Shown piece after piece: positions 8,455 through 17,249 of a DNA stretch of 35,505 nucleotides (position 1 is the stretch's first letter; each line of letters begins with the position of its first letter). The notes under the pieces were generated by a model. The model had not been told where the DNA came from. It saw only the letters and a list, made by a program, of their open reading frames with translations, and made no database searches. Origin of the DNA: Verrucomicrobiales bacterium (lineage in GTDB: Bacteria; Verrucomicrobiota; Verrucomicrobiia; Limisphaerales; SXTU01); the NCBI GenBank assembly GCA_005791875.1, contig SXTU01000116.1, positions 1-35,505 of the forward strand, in the 5' to 3' direction. A program made the translations under genes and the position numbers.

Positions 8455-8483
8455 GCCGGGCGGCCTTTGCGGCGACGCCCGGC
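8455..8483 (+). other. Hairpin in the rpsO-pnp spacer
   Basis: GCCGGGC at 8455-8461 pairs with GCCCGGC at 8477-8483 in the 180-base gap between rpsO and pnp. No T-tract follows. In enterobacteria the pnp leader contains a stem processed by RNase III for autocontrol; this hairpin sits in a comparable place, but the equivalence is speculation. Confidence 0.35.
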
Positions 8484-8611
8484 TTCGACACCACCCATCC
8501 CGCCGCTAAGAAACCGGCCCGTCACCATGGGGAAATTTCATTCAGCACCCGCCCCTGCGGTTGCTCACTGAAGTTCCTCCCGGTGAACGGGCTGAAACAC
8601 CAGTAAGAAAC

Positions 8612-11236
8612 ATGTCAGCCAAAGTCACCGCCCAAGTCGGAGGGCAAACTCTTTCCATAGAGTCCGGCAAAATCGCGAAGCAAGCCGACGGAGCCGTCAT
8701 CGTCCAGTTCGGCGAGACGATCATCCTCACCGCCGCCGTCGCCGCCGTGAAGGCCAAGGACGGGCAGGAGTTCTTCCCGCTCACCGTGGACTACCGCGAG
8801 AAGGCCGCTGCTTGCGGCAAGTTCCCCGGCAGCTACTTCAAGCGCGAAGGCCGCCCCACCGAGAAGGAAATTCTCACCATGCGCCTCACGGACCGGCCCA
8901 TCCGACCGCTGTTCCCCAAGGGCTGGTTCAACGAAGTCCAAGTCCAGTCCCTCCTCCTCAGCGCGGACGGCGAGAACGACCCCGACATCCTCAGCATCCT
9001 CGGCGCGAGCGCGGCCTTAATGGTCAGCGACATTCCCTTCGCCGGGCCGCTCGGCGCGGTGCGCGTCGGTCGCGTCGGTGGTGAGTTCATCGCCAACCCC
9101 ACGCACTCCCAGATGGCCGAGAGCGATCTCGACCTCGTCTATGTCGGCAACGAAAAAGACGTGGTGATGATCGAAGGCGGCGCTGACGAGATCACCGAGG
9201 CGGACTTGAACGACGCCCTGCGCTTCGCCCACGAAGCCTGCCAGCCGCTCATCGTCGCGCAGAAGGAACTCGCCGCGAAGGTCGGCAAGAAGAAGCGCGA
9301 CATCACGCTCATCCTTGTCCCCGACGAAGTCCTCAAGGACGCCAAGAAGCTCGCCGGTTCCCGCATCGCCACCGCGCTGCTCACCCCCGGCAAGCTCGCC
9401 CGTGAAGCCGCGTGCAAGGCCATTCAGGACGAGATCGGCGTGAAGCTCGTCGAGAAATACGGCGCGGAGAAGGTGACCAAGTTCACTATCTCTCAAGCCT
9501 TCTACTACATCCAGAAGGAAGCCGCCCGCGAGATGATCATGACCACGGGCAAGCGCCTCGACGGTCGCGGCTGCGATGACCTGCGCGCTTTGAGCAGCGA
9601 AGTCGGCATGTTGCCCCGCGCGCACGGTTCCGCCGTGTTCTGCCGCGGCGAGACGCAGGCGATGGCCCTCGCCACCCTCGGCACCACGGAGGACGCACAG
9701 TCATTCGACGCCTGGACCGGCGGCCAGACCAAGAAGCAGTTCCTGCTGCACTACAACTTCCCGAACTTCTCAGTCGGTGAGACGGGCCGCATCATGGGCC
9801 CCGGTCGCCGCGAGATCGGCCACGGTGCGCTCGCCGAGCGCTCGCTGGAGCCGGTGATTCCCTTCGACAAGTTCCCCTACGCCATCCGCGTCACGGCTGA
9901 GATCATGGAGTCGAACGGCTCCACCTCCATGGCCTCCGTCTGCGCCGGCACCCTGGCGCTCATGGACGCCGGTGTGCCCATCACCCGCCCGGTCGCCGGC
10001 ATCAGCGTCGGCCTCTGCTCCGAGACCGATGACAACGATGTCATCAGCGACTACCGCCTCCTCACCGACATCATCGGCTGGGAAGACGCGTTCGGCGACA
10101 TGGACTGCAAGTTCGCCGGCACCACTGCTGGCATCACGGGCTTCCAGCTCGACCTCAAGCTCCGCGGCCTCCCGCACAAGATTCTGGCCGAGTCGTTGGA
10201 GAAGGCCCGCATTGCGCGCCTGGCCATCCTTGACTCCATGCTCGCGGTCATCCCCGAGTCCCGCAAGGAGCTGAACAAGTATGCCCCGCGCATCGTGACC
10301 GTGAAGATCAACCCCGAGAAGATCGGCGCTCTCATCGGACCCGGCGGCAAGAACATCAAGCGCCTCGTCGAGGAGTCCGGCTGCGAGATCAACATCGAGG
10401 ACGACGGCACCGTGCACATCTACTCGATCAGCGAGGACGGCATGAAGATCGCCCGCGAGTCCATCGAGGGCATGACCGCCGAGGCCGAGATCGGCAAGAT
10501 CTACAAAGGCCGCGTTGTCACCATCAAGGAGTTCGGCGCCTTCGTTGAATTCCTCCCCGGCAAGGACGGCTTGGTCCACATCAGCGAGCTGTCCAACAAG
10601 CGCGTCAACAACACCGAAGACGTCGTCAAGATGGGCGACGAGATTCACGTCAAGTGCCTCGGCGTGGACGAGAAGGGCCGCGTGCGCCTCTCCCGCAAGG
10701 CCGCGATGGAAGACCGTGGCGAAGCCATCCCCAGCGAAGGCGGCGACAGCGCCCCCTCCGAAGCCCCCGCTGAAGGCGGCGGCGAAAGCAGCGGTGGCGA
10801 ACGCTCCGAGCGCAGCGAGCGTGGTGCCCGTGGCGAACGCGGTGGCCGTGGCGAGCGCGGTGAACGCGGTGGTCGTGGCGAACGCGGCGGCGAACGCCGT
10901 GAGAAGCCCGGTCGCAAGGAACCCGTTACCCCTGCCGAGGACGGCAAGGTCTATCGCGCCAAGGTCGTTTCGATTAAAGACTTCGGTTGCTTCGTGGAAT
11001 ACATGCCCGAGTCCGAAGGCCTCGTGCACGTCAGCGAACTCGCCAACTTCCGCGTGAAGCAGGTCGAGGACATCGTCAAGGTCGGCGACGACATCTGGGT
11101 CAAGTGCATCGGCACCGACGAGCGCGGACGCGTCCGCTTCTCCCGCAAGGCCGCGATGGAAGAGCGCGAGAAGGAACAAGGCGGCGGCGAAGCCGCTCCG
11201 GCCGCTCCTGCTGCTGACGAAGCTCCGAAAGTCTAA
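8612..11236 (+). CDS. pnp: Polyribonucleotide nucleotidyltransferase with two S1 domains
   Basis: Phosphorolytic 3'-5' exoribonuclease of the RNA degradosome; 874 residues against about 700 for the usual protein. In order: a first RNase PH domain (from [19 protein letters not shown]), the helical linker, the second catalytic RNase PH domain ([16 protein letters not shown] and downstream), and a KH domain with [13 protein letters not shown] near residues 570-582. A first S1 domain occupies about residues 625-700. Then comes a Ser/Gly/Arg/Glu linker of about 75 residues and a second S1 domain at about 777-850. The two S1 copies are clearly related (SRKAAMEDR and SRKAAMEER endings). Standard PNPases end after one S1. 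The start [11 protein letters not shown] is chosen because the upstream extension to 8561 is not conserved-looking. A terminator follows. Confidence 0.96.
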   Translation: MSAKVTAQVGGQTLSIESGKIAKQADGAVIVQFGETIILTAAVAAVKAKDGQEFFPLTVDYREKAAACGKFPGSYFKREGRPTEKEILTMRLTDRPIRPLFPKGWFNEVQVQSLLLSADGENDPDILSILGASAALMVSDIPFAGPLGAVRVGRVGGEFIANPTHSQMAESDLDLVYVGNEKDVVMIEGGADEITEADLNDALRFAHEACQPLIVAQKELAAKVGKKKRDITLILVPDEVLKDAKKLAGSRIATALLTPGKLAREAACKAIQDEIGVKLVEKYGAEKVTKFTISQAFYYIQKEAAREMIMTTGKRLDGRGCDDLRALSSEVGMLPRAHGSAVFCRGETQAMALATLGTTEDAQSFDAWTGGQTKKQFLLHYNFPNFSVGETGRIMGPGRREIGHGALAERSLEPVIPFDKFPYAIRVTAEIMESNGSTSMASVCAGTLALMDAGVPITRPVAGISVGLCSETDDNDVISDYRLLTDIIGWEDAFGDMDCKFAGTTAGITGFQLDLKLRGLPHKILAESLEKARIARLAILDSMLAVIPESRKELNKYAPRIVTVKINPEKIGALIGPGGKNIKRLVEESGCEINIEDDGTVHIYSISEDGMKIARESIEGMTAEAEIGKIYKGRVVTIKEFGAFVEFLPGKDGLVHISELSNKRVNNTEDVVKMGDEIHVKCLGVDEKGRVRLSRKAAMEDRGEAIPSEGGDSAPSEAPAEGGGESSGGERSERSERGARGERGGRGERGERGGRGERGGERREKPGRKEPVTPAEDGKVYRAKVVSIKDFGCFVEYMPESEGLVHVSELANFRVKQVEDIVKVGDDIWVKCIGTDERGRVRFSRKAAMEEREKEQGGGEAAPAAPAADEAPKV
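10789..10912 (+). repeat. In-frame Arg/Gly/Glu repeat in the pnp linker
   Basis: The DNA between the two S1 domains is built from variants of a CGTGGCGAACGCGGT-like unit. It encodes repeats of R-G-E-R-G-G and S-E-R after [16 protein letters not shown]. The product is a highly charged low-complexity linker resembling RGG-type RNA-binding tails. The unit invites slippage, so copy number may vary between strains. Confidence 0.8.
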
Positions 11237-11257
11237 AGCGCAACCCCACTCACACGA

Positions 11258-11287
11258 ACGGCGGACTGGCAACAGTCCGCCGTTTTT
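11258..11287 (+). terminator. Rho-independent terminator of pnp
   Basis: ACGGCGGACTG (11258-11268), loop GCAA, and CAGTCCGCCGT (11273-11283) give a perfect 11-bp stem. T residues follow directly. It lies 21 bases after the pnp stop codon. Confidence 0.92.
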
Positions 11288-11476
11288 CTTTGGCTATGGC
11301 AAGGCCGCACCGCTCGCGGCCTCGTCAGCCATTCGACCTGAACTCCGAAGTCGAGATGGACAAGCACAGGCGCAGACTTGCACTCTGCCATGCGGCGTGA
11401 GAGCTCGACGTGGCGCGGAACCTTCTTCACCTTTTCACGCTGGGAAACTGCCGGGACGTGTATCGTTGAGCCAGCC

Positions 11477-12895
11477 ATGAACCGCATCGTCGGCCTTGAA
11501 ACAGAATACGGGTGCCTGAGCAGCGACCCCGCCGGGCCGCCCGCCGCCGTCGCGCGCGTGCGCAATTGGATTTTCGAGAAAAACCGCTTCGGCCTCGCGG
11601 ACATGCACCAGCGGGACTGGGACGAACCGGCGGGCAACGGCGGCTTCCTTTTCAACGGCGGGCGCTGTTACGTGGACATGGGCCACCTCGAAATCTGCAC
11701 GCCCGAGTGCCTGTCCCTCCGCGACCTGCTGCGCTTCGACCGCGCGGGCGACGCCATGCTCACCGCCGCCACGCACGACCTCGGCCTCGCGGACCGCGTC
11801 GGCTTCGTGCGCAACAACGTGGACTATTACTCGGGCGCGACCTTCGGCTGCCACGAGAACTACCTCGTCCGCCGGGGCGCGCCGCTCAACGAGGCAAATG
11901 TCCAGTCGCTGCTCGCCTTTCTCACGTTGCGCGTGCTCTACACCGGTGCGGGCCGCGTGCGGGCGTCGCCGGGCGCGGAGTCGCGCGGCGACATCGTCAA
12001 GCTCACCGCCGAGAGCGATTTCCAAATCAGCCAGCGCGCGGATTACATCAACAACGACCTCTTCGAGTGGGTGCAGTTTAACCGCGCCATCATCAACACG
12101 CGCGACGAGCCGCTCGCCGACCCGCGCAAGTTCCGCCGCCTGCACCTGCTCCACGGCGACACCAGCGTGCTGCCCGCCACGCTCGCGCTCAAGTGTGGCA
12201 CCGCGTCGCTCGTGCTGGACCTGCTGGAGATAGACAAGCTGCCGCAAGTCGCACTGGCCGATGCAGTGTATGCCTTCCGCGTGCTGTCGCACCAGCCTGA
12301 CGGCCCGTGGCGCGTGACGCTGGCGGACGGGTTGGAAGTGCCGGCGGTCGAGGTGCTGCGGAGGTTCTACGTCGCCGCGCAGAAGGAGTTTCACGGGCGC
12401 GACGCGGAGACAGACGCGCTGCTCGGCATCTGGGACGGCGTGTTGACGGACTTGGAAACGAACGTGGAGAACCTCGTGGGCACCGTGGACTGGGTGACGA
12501 AGCGGTGGCTCTACACGCAGTTCCTCGCGCAGGAAAAACTCCCGTGGACCGACCCGTGGCTCCGCGCACAGGACTTGGAGTTTCACGCCGTGGACCCCGC
12601 GCGCAACCTCGCCTGGCCGCTCGCACGCACACCGGAGCCGTGGGTTATTTCACACGAGGAACAGCACGCCGCCCTGCTCACGCCGCCCGCCGACACCCGC
12701 GCCGCGGCCCGCTCCAGCCTCATGCACGCGCTGGAGAAAGAGTCCTTCCGCTTCTTCGTGGACTGGGAGGTCATTGACGCCGAAGGCACGGACTCACTGC
12801 ACCTGCTCGACCCGTTCCAGCCCAAGCCGCCGGACGCCACCGCCTGGCTCCGGCGCGGCGCGCGCGTTCAGGCGCGGGAGTCGCAGACGGAGTAG
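11477..12895 (+). CDS. PafA/Dop-family protein (Pup-type ligase or deamidase)
   Basis: 472 residues, glutamine-synthetase-like fold of the Pup ligase PafA / deamidase-depupylase Dop family. Seen: the N-terminal ATP/Mg motif IVGLETEYG (Glu8, Glu10); GGRCYVDMGHLE with Asp67 matching the catalytic aspartate; CTPEC; NNVDYYSGATFGCHENYL; SQRADYI; and AIINTRDEPLADPRKFRRLHLLHGD. Between ETEYG and CYVD there are about 50 residues including an acidic HQRDWDEP stretch, which could correspond to the Dop loop and favours a Dop-like role, but I cannot separate ligase from deamidase by eye. Relatives outside Actinobacteria act with Pup or the Pup-like protein UBact. No Pup/UBact, proteasome or ARC gene is adjacent. 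ATG 11477 is preceded by GAGCCAGCC and gives the conserved N-terminus. Confidence 0.85.
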   Translation: MNRIVGLETEYGCLSSDPAGPPAAVARVRNWIFEKNRFGLADMHQRDWDEPAGNGGFLFNGGRCYVDMGHLEICTPECLSLRDLLRFDRAGDAMLTAATHDLGLADRVGFVRNNVDYYSGATFGCHENYLVRRGAPLNEANVQSLLAFLTLRVLYTGAGRVRASPGAESRGDIVKLTAESDFQISQRADYINNDLFEWVQFNRAIINTRDEPLADPRKFRRLHLLHGDTSVLPATLALKCGTASLVLDLLEIDKLPQVALADAVYAFRVLSHQPDGPWRVTLADGLEVPAVEVLRRFYVAAQKEFHGRDAETDALLGIWDGVLTDLETNVENLVGTVDWVTKRWLYTQFLAQEKLPWTDPWLRAQDLEFHAVDPARNLAWPLARTPEPWVISHEEQHAALLTPPADTRAAARSSLMHALEKESFRFFVDWEVIDAEGTDSLHLLDPFQPKPPDATAWLRRGARVQARESQTE

Positions 12896-12901
12896 GACAG
12901 C

Positions 12902-12980
12902 GCCGTAAGGGGGACACTCTCGTCCCCCCATCTCACCGTTGCGCTCCTGAACTGGGAGACAGGACTGTCCCCCTTACGGC
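12902..12980. repeat. Inverted repeat with perfect 15-bp arms between convergent genes
   Basis: GCCGTAAGGGGGACA at 12902-12916 is the exact reverse complement of 12966-12980. The right arm overlaps the last codons and stop of the amidohydrolase gene. A smaller G5/C6 palindrome lies inside the left part. It may act as a terminator for both convergent genes; it also looks like a dispersed element. Confidence 0.7.
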
Positions 12981-14545
12981 TGGTTCATCCGAATCACTTT
13001 GCCCGGCCGCGTGCCGAGGTGCTTGTCGTCCGCGACCACCACGACTCCGTTGACGGCCACGAGCTTGAAGCCGGTGGCGTATTGGTGGGGCTCCTTGAAC
13101 GTGGCCTTGTCCGTGACCTTCGCGGGGTCGAACACGACGAGGTCAGCCCACGCGCCTTCGCGAATGACGCCGCGGTCCTTCAGCTTGAAGGTCGTCGCCG
13201 GGAGGAAACTCATGCGGCGGACGGCGTCTTCGAGGCGGAGGAGCTTCGTCTCGCGCACATACTCGCCGAGGACGCGGGCGTTGTTGCCGTAGCCGCGCGG
13301 GTGAGGCACGCCCTCGCCGAACTTCCGCACGCCGCTGTCGGAGGCGAACATGGTGTTCGGGTGCTTCGCAAACTCGCGCAGGTCGTCCTCGCTCATGCCG
13401 TGGAAGACTGCGGACGCGCCACCGCTCTTCTCAATCTCCAGCAGCAGTTCCACCTGGTCGTCGAGCGAGTCGTTACCGCGCTTCTTCTTCGCGGCCTCGA
13501 CGACGTTTAGGCCGTTGAGCGATTTGTCCTTCGAGTAGTTGGCGATGACAGCGTAGGCGTAGTCGTCGCGGCCTTGCTTGCGGAGGCTGTCATTCATCTG
13601 CTTCACGATGCCGGGCTTCTGCGTCGGATCGCTGATCCGCTCGCGGAACTTGTCCGCACCGCCTTCGCGCGCGCTGTCGGGGATGAGCTGCGAAAGGCCG
13701 GTGCTGGAGGCGGGATAGACATACTGATCCTGCGTGATGTCTAGGCCGCTGGCGCGTGCTTGCTCAATCGCGCCAAAGACCTTGGCGGTCTGGCCCCAAT
13801 AAGTCTTCCCGGAGAGCTTGATGTGCGAGATGTGGCCGCGCGTGCCGCCCTCACGGGCGATCCGGAACAGCTCGTCGAGCGCCTTGAAGATGTTTTCGCC
13901 CTCGCTCCTCATGTGGCTGGCGTAAATGCCGCCGTGCGCACCGGCAACCTTGGCGAGTTCCACAATCTCCTCCGTCTTCGCGAAGGTGCCGGGCAGGTAG
14001 ATGAGGCCGGTGGCGAGGCCAACCGCACCATCCTTCATGCCTTGCTCGACGTAGCCCTTCATCTTTGCCAGTTCCGCGTCGGTCGGCGGGCGGAGGAAGG
14101 AGCCGCCCATTGCCTGACGACGCACGGTGTTGTGGCCGATGAGCGAGCAGACGTTGGGCGAGATGTTCGTGGTCTCCAGCTCCTTGAAATACTCACCGAG
14201 GTTCAGGCGCGAGCTGCCGCAGTTGCCGAGCACGAGCGTAGTCACGCCCATGCGCAGGAAGTTCTCGGCGCGCGGCTGGTCCTCGATGCCCTCGGCGTGC
14301 GTGTGCGTGTCCACGAAGCCGGGCGCGACCACGAGTCCCTTCACGTCCACGATGCGCTTCGCCGTGCCGGTCACGCGCCCGACGGCGGCGATGCGCCCGC
14401 CGCGCACCGCCACGTCGGCGAAGACGGCGGGATTGCCCGTTCCGTCCGCCACGCGCCCGCCCCGCAGTAGCAGGTCGTAATCCTGCGCGGGGGCAATCTG
14501 CGCGAAGACGCAGACCAACGCGCCGGTGAGGGAGGAGAGTTTCAT
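12974..14545 (-). CDS. Exported D-aminoacylase-like amidohydrolase
   Basis: 523 residues, amidohydrolase superfamily, N-acyl-D-amino-acid deacylase type. A signal peptide (MKLSSLTGALVCVFAQIAPA) predicts export. Core motifs: YDLLLRGGRVADGTG, the metal-binding DTHTHAE in place of the usual HxH strand, LGNCGSS with the metal-bridging-type cysteine, SHMRSEG, GHISHIKLSG, and FASDSGV with the catalytic aspartate. The C-terminal beta-sandwich returns with GAWADLVVFDPAKV. The likely reaction is hydrolysis of N-acyl-D-amino acids, for example from peptidoglycan or proteins, but related N-acyl-amino-acid or dihydropyrimidinase-like activities cannot be excluded. ATG 14545 is chosen because it gives the signal peptide. 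Its upstream region carries a 157-bp element with terminal inverted repeats. Confidence 0.9.
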   Translation of the reverse strand: MKLSSLTGALVCVFAQIAPAQDYDLLLRGGRVADGTGNPAVFADVAVRGGRIAAVGRVTGTAKRIVDVKGLVVAPGFVDTHTHAEGIEDQPRAENFLRMGVTTLVLGNCGSSRLNLGEYFKELETTNISPNVCSLIGHNTVRRQAMGGSFLRPPTDAELAKMKGYVEQGMKDGAVGLATGLIYLPGTFAKTEEIVELAKVAGAHGGIYASHMRSEGENIFKALDELFRIAREGGTRGHISHIKLSGKTYWGQTAKVFGAIEQARASGLDITQDQYVYPASSTGLSQLIPDSAREGGADKFRERISDPTQKPGIVKQMNDSLRKQGRDDYAYAVIANYSKDKSLNGLNVVEAAKKKRGNDSLDDQVELLLEIEKSGGASAVFHGMSEDDLREFAKHPNTMFASDSGVRKFGEGVPHPRGYGNNARVLGEYVRETKLLRLEDAVRRMSFLPATTFKLKDRGVIREGAWADLVVFDPAKVTDKATFKEPHQYATGFKLVAVNGVVVVADDKHLGTRPGKVIRMNQP

Positions 14546-14578
14546 GCCCGCTTGATAGCCGGAAGGTGCGCGGAGGAA

Positions 14579-14735
14579 AACCCAAAGATTCGGGGCGGAC
14601 AAAGATTGAAGAGCAAAATAATCCACCTGTGCGGATTCGCCTGCCGCGCGCGCTGACAAGTAGCCGACATTCCAATGGCGAGCTGCCGGCTTTGCGCATT
14701 CGCCCTAATCTTTGTCCGCCCCAAATCTTTGGGTT
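14579..14735. mobile_element. MITE-like element with 29-bp terminal inverted repeats
   Basis: The left end 14579-14607 (beginning AACCCAAAGATT) and the right end 14707-14735 (ending AAATCTTTGGGTT) are reverse complements at 28 of 29 positions. The 99-base interior has no open frame of note. Size and structure fit a miniature inverted-repeat transposable element. No clear target-site duplication is visible. It lies in the divergent promoter region between the amidohydrolase (minus) and the histidine kinase (plus), so it may shape transcription of either. Confidence 0.72.
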
Positions 14736-14816
14736 CCCTGTCACTCCGCAAATCACCCTACCGTGCCGGGCTTGCTTCGCCCTGCGGTGGGAACTAGTTT
14801 TGCCTTGTCAGCTCGC

Positions 14817-16034
14817 ATGAACTCGCCTTCCGCGTCCGCCTCTTCCACCGGTGCCAGTGCGGTATCGTCTGCGGCCCACCGGCCAGCGACGGCGGTTGAC
14901 GACAGCACCCTGCCCTCGCCCGCCGCTCAGCGGCTCGTCGCCAACTGGCAGGTGCCCGCCGCGTGCCTGAGCATGATGGTGATAGCAGCGTTGGATCTCG
15001 GCCAGCGTGCGGATTTTCCAATCGCCTCGTTTTACGTGGCGCCGGTGCTGCTGGCGCTCTGGTCGCAAAACACGCAGCACGCGCTCTACTTCGCTTACGC
15101 AGCCACGGGGCTTTCGGTTGTCGGCTTCATGCGCGGCCCGCTGACTGGCCCGCACGAGGCGGAGATGGCGAACCGCATTCTCTCCATCGCGATGGTCTGG
15201 CTCGCGGCCGCGCTCTCGCTCCAGCGCTGGCGTCGCGAGAAGATCTTGGAACGGGCCTTCTCCGACATGGAACGCCGCGTGCGCGACCGCACTGGTGAAC
15301 TGACCAAGGCGAACGCGTCGCTCGAAACCGAGATCGCTGATCGCAAGGGCAAGGAGGAATTGCTCCGCCAGCTTTCCGGCCACTTGATGCACGCGCAGGA
15401 CCAAGAGCGCCGCCGCATCGCGCGCGAACTCCATGACAACTCCGGCCAGACCCTCGCCGCCATTGCCGTGAACTTGTCCCGCATCGAAAACCTCATGCCT
15501 GACGCGCCGCCGAAGATGCGCAACCTCGTCGCCGACACCGCCGCGATGGCGGAGCAGACTTCGCGCGAAATCCGCACCATCTCCTATCTGCTGCACCCGC
15601 CTCTGCTGGAGGAAGCGGGCCTGCTCGCGGCCATTGGCTGGCTGGCCAACGGCTTCACCCAGCGCAGCGGCATCAAGACCGAGGTGGACGCGCCCTCCGA
15701 ATTCGAGCGCCTGCCCGCCGACATCGAAGTCACCATCTTCCGCATCGTGCAGGAGACGCTCACAAACGTGGCCCGGCATTCCGGCAGCAAGACCGCCTTC
15801 ATCAAGCTCACGCGCCAACCCGGCGAGATCGTCCTCGAAGTGCGCGACGAGGGCACCGGCATTCCTCCGGAGAAGCTGGAAAAAGTGCATGGCAACGTCT
15901 CCGCGCTGGGCGTCGGCGTGGCGGGCGTGTGGGAACGCGTGCGGCAATTTGGCGGAGCCTTGGAAATCAACTCAAACAGCCGTGGCACCACCGTGATGGT
16001 CGTGGTGCCGCTTCCAGAGGAACAACATTTATGA
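14817..16034 (+). CDS. NarL-type sensor histidine kinase
   Basis: 405 residues, membrane-bound sensor of the HisKA_3 group. After an Ala/Ser-rich N-terminus there is a hydrophobic block of three or four transmembrane segments (about residues 40-135, e.g. IASFYVAPVLLALWS and ILSIAMVWLAAALSL). An ERRVRDRTGELTKANASLE coiled-coil linker follows. The phosphoacceptor histidine lies in RRRIARELHDNSGQTLAA, near residue 205. A HATPase_c domain has the N-box VQETLTNVARHSGS and G-box EVRDEGTGIPPEKL. No PAS domain is visible and the signal is unknown. The TGA stop overlaps the ATG of the next gene (ATGA), so kinase and regulator are translationally coupled partners. ATG 14817 is used because the upstream frame runs into the MITE-like element. 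Confidence 0.92.
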   Translation: MNSPSASASSTGASAVSSAAHRPATAVDDSTLPSPAAQRLVANWQVPAACLSMMVIAALDLGQRADFPIASFYVAPVLLALWSQNTQHALYFAYAATGLSVVGFMRGPLTGPHEAEMANRILSIAMVWLAAALSLQRWRREKILERAFSDMERRVRDRTGELTKANASLETEIADRKGKEELLRQLSGHLMHAQDQERRRIARELHDNSGQTLAAIAVNLSRIENLMPDAPPKMRNLVADTAAMAEQTSREIRTISYLLHPPLLEEAGLLAAIGWLANGFTQRSGIKTEVDAPSEFERLPADIEVTIFRIVQETLTNVARHSGSKTAFIKLTRQPGEIVLEVRDEGTGIPPEKLEKVHGNVSALGVGVAGVWERVRQFGGALEINSNSRGTTVMVVVPLPEEQHL

Positions 16035-16687
16035 GCCTACTCAAACTACTGATCGCCGATGACCACGACATCGTCCGCGCTGGCATGAAGGCGCTCCTCG
16101 ACGACCAGCCCGGCTGGCAGGTTGTGGCCGAGGCTGCCACCGGCCGCCAGGCCGTCGAGAAGGCCAAGGCCACGACGCCGGAGGTCTGCATCCTCGACGT
16201 GACGATGCCGGAGTTGAACGGCCTCGAAGCCGCGCGCCAGATCAAGAAGCTCCTGCCGCACACGGAGATTCTCATCCTCACCGTCCACGAGTCCGAGCAA
16301 ATCGCCACCGAGGTGCTCAAGGTCGGCGCGCGTGGTTACATCCTGAAGTCTGACGCCGGCCGCGAGCTGGTCGCCGCCGTGAAATCCGTCAGCGCGCACA
16401 AGAACTACTTCACCTCACGCATCTCGCAGATGGTCTCCGACAGCACGCTCAAGGAAGGCGCGCAGGCGATCGAGGCCGAGGACATTGGCAGCCGCCTCAC
16501 GCCGCGCGAGAAGGAGATCGTGCAACTGCTCGCCGAGGGGAAGAGCAACAAGGAAGCCGCCAGCGTCCTGAACATCAGCGTGAAGACCGTCGAGACGCAC
16601 CGCACGAACATCATGCGCAAACTGCGCTTCCACTCGGTCGGGGAACTCGTGCGCTACGCGGTGCGGAACAACATCGTGTCGGCGTAA
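16031..16687 (+). CDS. NarL/FixJ-family response regulator
   Basis: 218-residue DNA-binding regulator. The receiver domain has the acidic pair Asp10-Asp11 (IADDHDIVRAGMK), the phosphorylated Asp56 in CILDVTMPELNG, a switch Thr in ILTVHES and Lys in YILKSDAG. The C-terminal LuxR-type helix-turn-helix reads LTPREKEIVQLLAEGKSNKE, then VKTVETHRTNIMRKL, with a final YAVRNNIVSA. Its start overlaps the kinase stop by four bases. The receiver-HTH spacing is about 25 residues longer than usual, with an EGAQAIEAEDIGS linker. Targets are unknown. Confidence 0.94.
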   Translation: MSLLKLLIADDHDIVRAGMKALLDDQPGWQVVAEAATGRQAVEKAKATTPEVCILDVTMPELNGLEAARQIKKLLPHTEILILTVHESEQIATEVLKVGARGYILKSDAGRELVAAVKSVSAHKNYFTSRISQMVSDSTLKEGAQAIEAEDIGSRLTPREKEIVQLLAEGKSNKEAASVLNISVKTVETHRTNIMRKLRFHSVGELVRYAVRNNIVSA

Positions 16688-16695
16688 GCGGGGAA

Positions 16696-16761
16696 GTTGA
16701 TGGTTGAAAGCTGTAAGTTGAAAGAAAACCAGCGTCCCTCTTTCAACTTTCACCCTTCACC
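16696..16761. repeat. Inverted heptanucleotide repeat island between convergent genes
   Basis: The left arm is four exact 7-mers in register: GTTGATG, GTTGAAA, GCTGTAA, GTTGAAA (16696-16723). The right arm is three in register: TTTCAAC, TTTCACC, CTTCACC (16741-16761). TTTCAAC is the reverse complement of GTTGAAA. Only 17 bases lie between the arms. The island fills the gap between the response regulator and gcvH stops and could serve as a bidirectional terminator. Confidence 0.8.
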
Positions 16762-16767
16762 TCCTTC

Positions 16768-17154
16768 TCACCCTCCAATCTGTGCCTTGTAAGCCTCCGG
16801 CGTGAGCAGCGTGCCCACCTCCGCCGCCTCCGCCAGCTTCAGCTTGAAGAACCAACCGCCCGTGTAGGGGGCACCGTTCACCAAGCCGGGATCGTCCGTC
16901 ACGGGTTTGTTAACCTCGACGACTTCGCCGCTCACGGGAGCATAGATGTCGCTGGCCGTCTTCACGGACTCGACCACCGCACACGCCTCGCCGGCTTTCA
17001 GCTTGCGGCCAACCGCAGGCAACTCGACGAAGACAATGTCCGTCAGCTCGTGCTGCGCGTGGTCGGTGATGCCCACGGTCGCCACGTCGCCAGCGACGCG
17101 CAACCACTCGTGGCTCTTGGCATATTTCAAATCAGCGGGAACTTGCGTGCTCAT
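16768..17154 (-). CDS. gcvH: Glycine cleavage system H protein
   Basis: 128-residue lipoyl carrier that shuttles the aminomethyl group from P-protein to T-protein. N-terminus [20 protein letters not shown], centre [12 protein letters not shown], and lipoylation site [17 protein letters not shown] with Lys65 are all canonical. The gene starts at ATG 17154; an in-frame open stretch reaches 17589 but is antisense to the P450 gene and not plausible. gcvT lies 2.2 kb away on the same strand, with the P450 and a PanB-like gene between them; gcvP is not in the window. Confidence 0.97.
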   Translation of the reverse strand: MSTQVPADLKYAKSHEWLRVAGDVATVGITDHAQHELTDIVFVELPAVGRKLKAGEACAVVESVKTASDIYAPVSGEVVEVNKPVTDDPGLVNGAPYTGGWFFKLKLAEAAEVGTLLTPEAYKAQIGG

Positions 17155-17249
17155 GTCGGGGCGGAGTGTGCTGGCACGATTGCATGATGTAAAGCCGTCG
17201 CCGCGCTTGGTCGCCATGTCCACGCGGCGGAGCGCACGTGCCCCACTGT

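Noticed and set aside
9770-11272. 500-codon minus-strand open frame over pnp
   Set aside because: Antisense shadow of a highly conserved gene; Ala/Gly/Asp-rich low-complexity translation.
11288-11476. Hidden Pup/UBact gene upstream of the PafA/Dop homologue
   Set aside because: Only very short frames are present (longest obvious one about 14 codons) and none ends in a Gly-Gly-Glu/Gln-type C-terminus.
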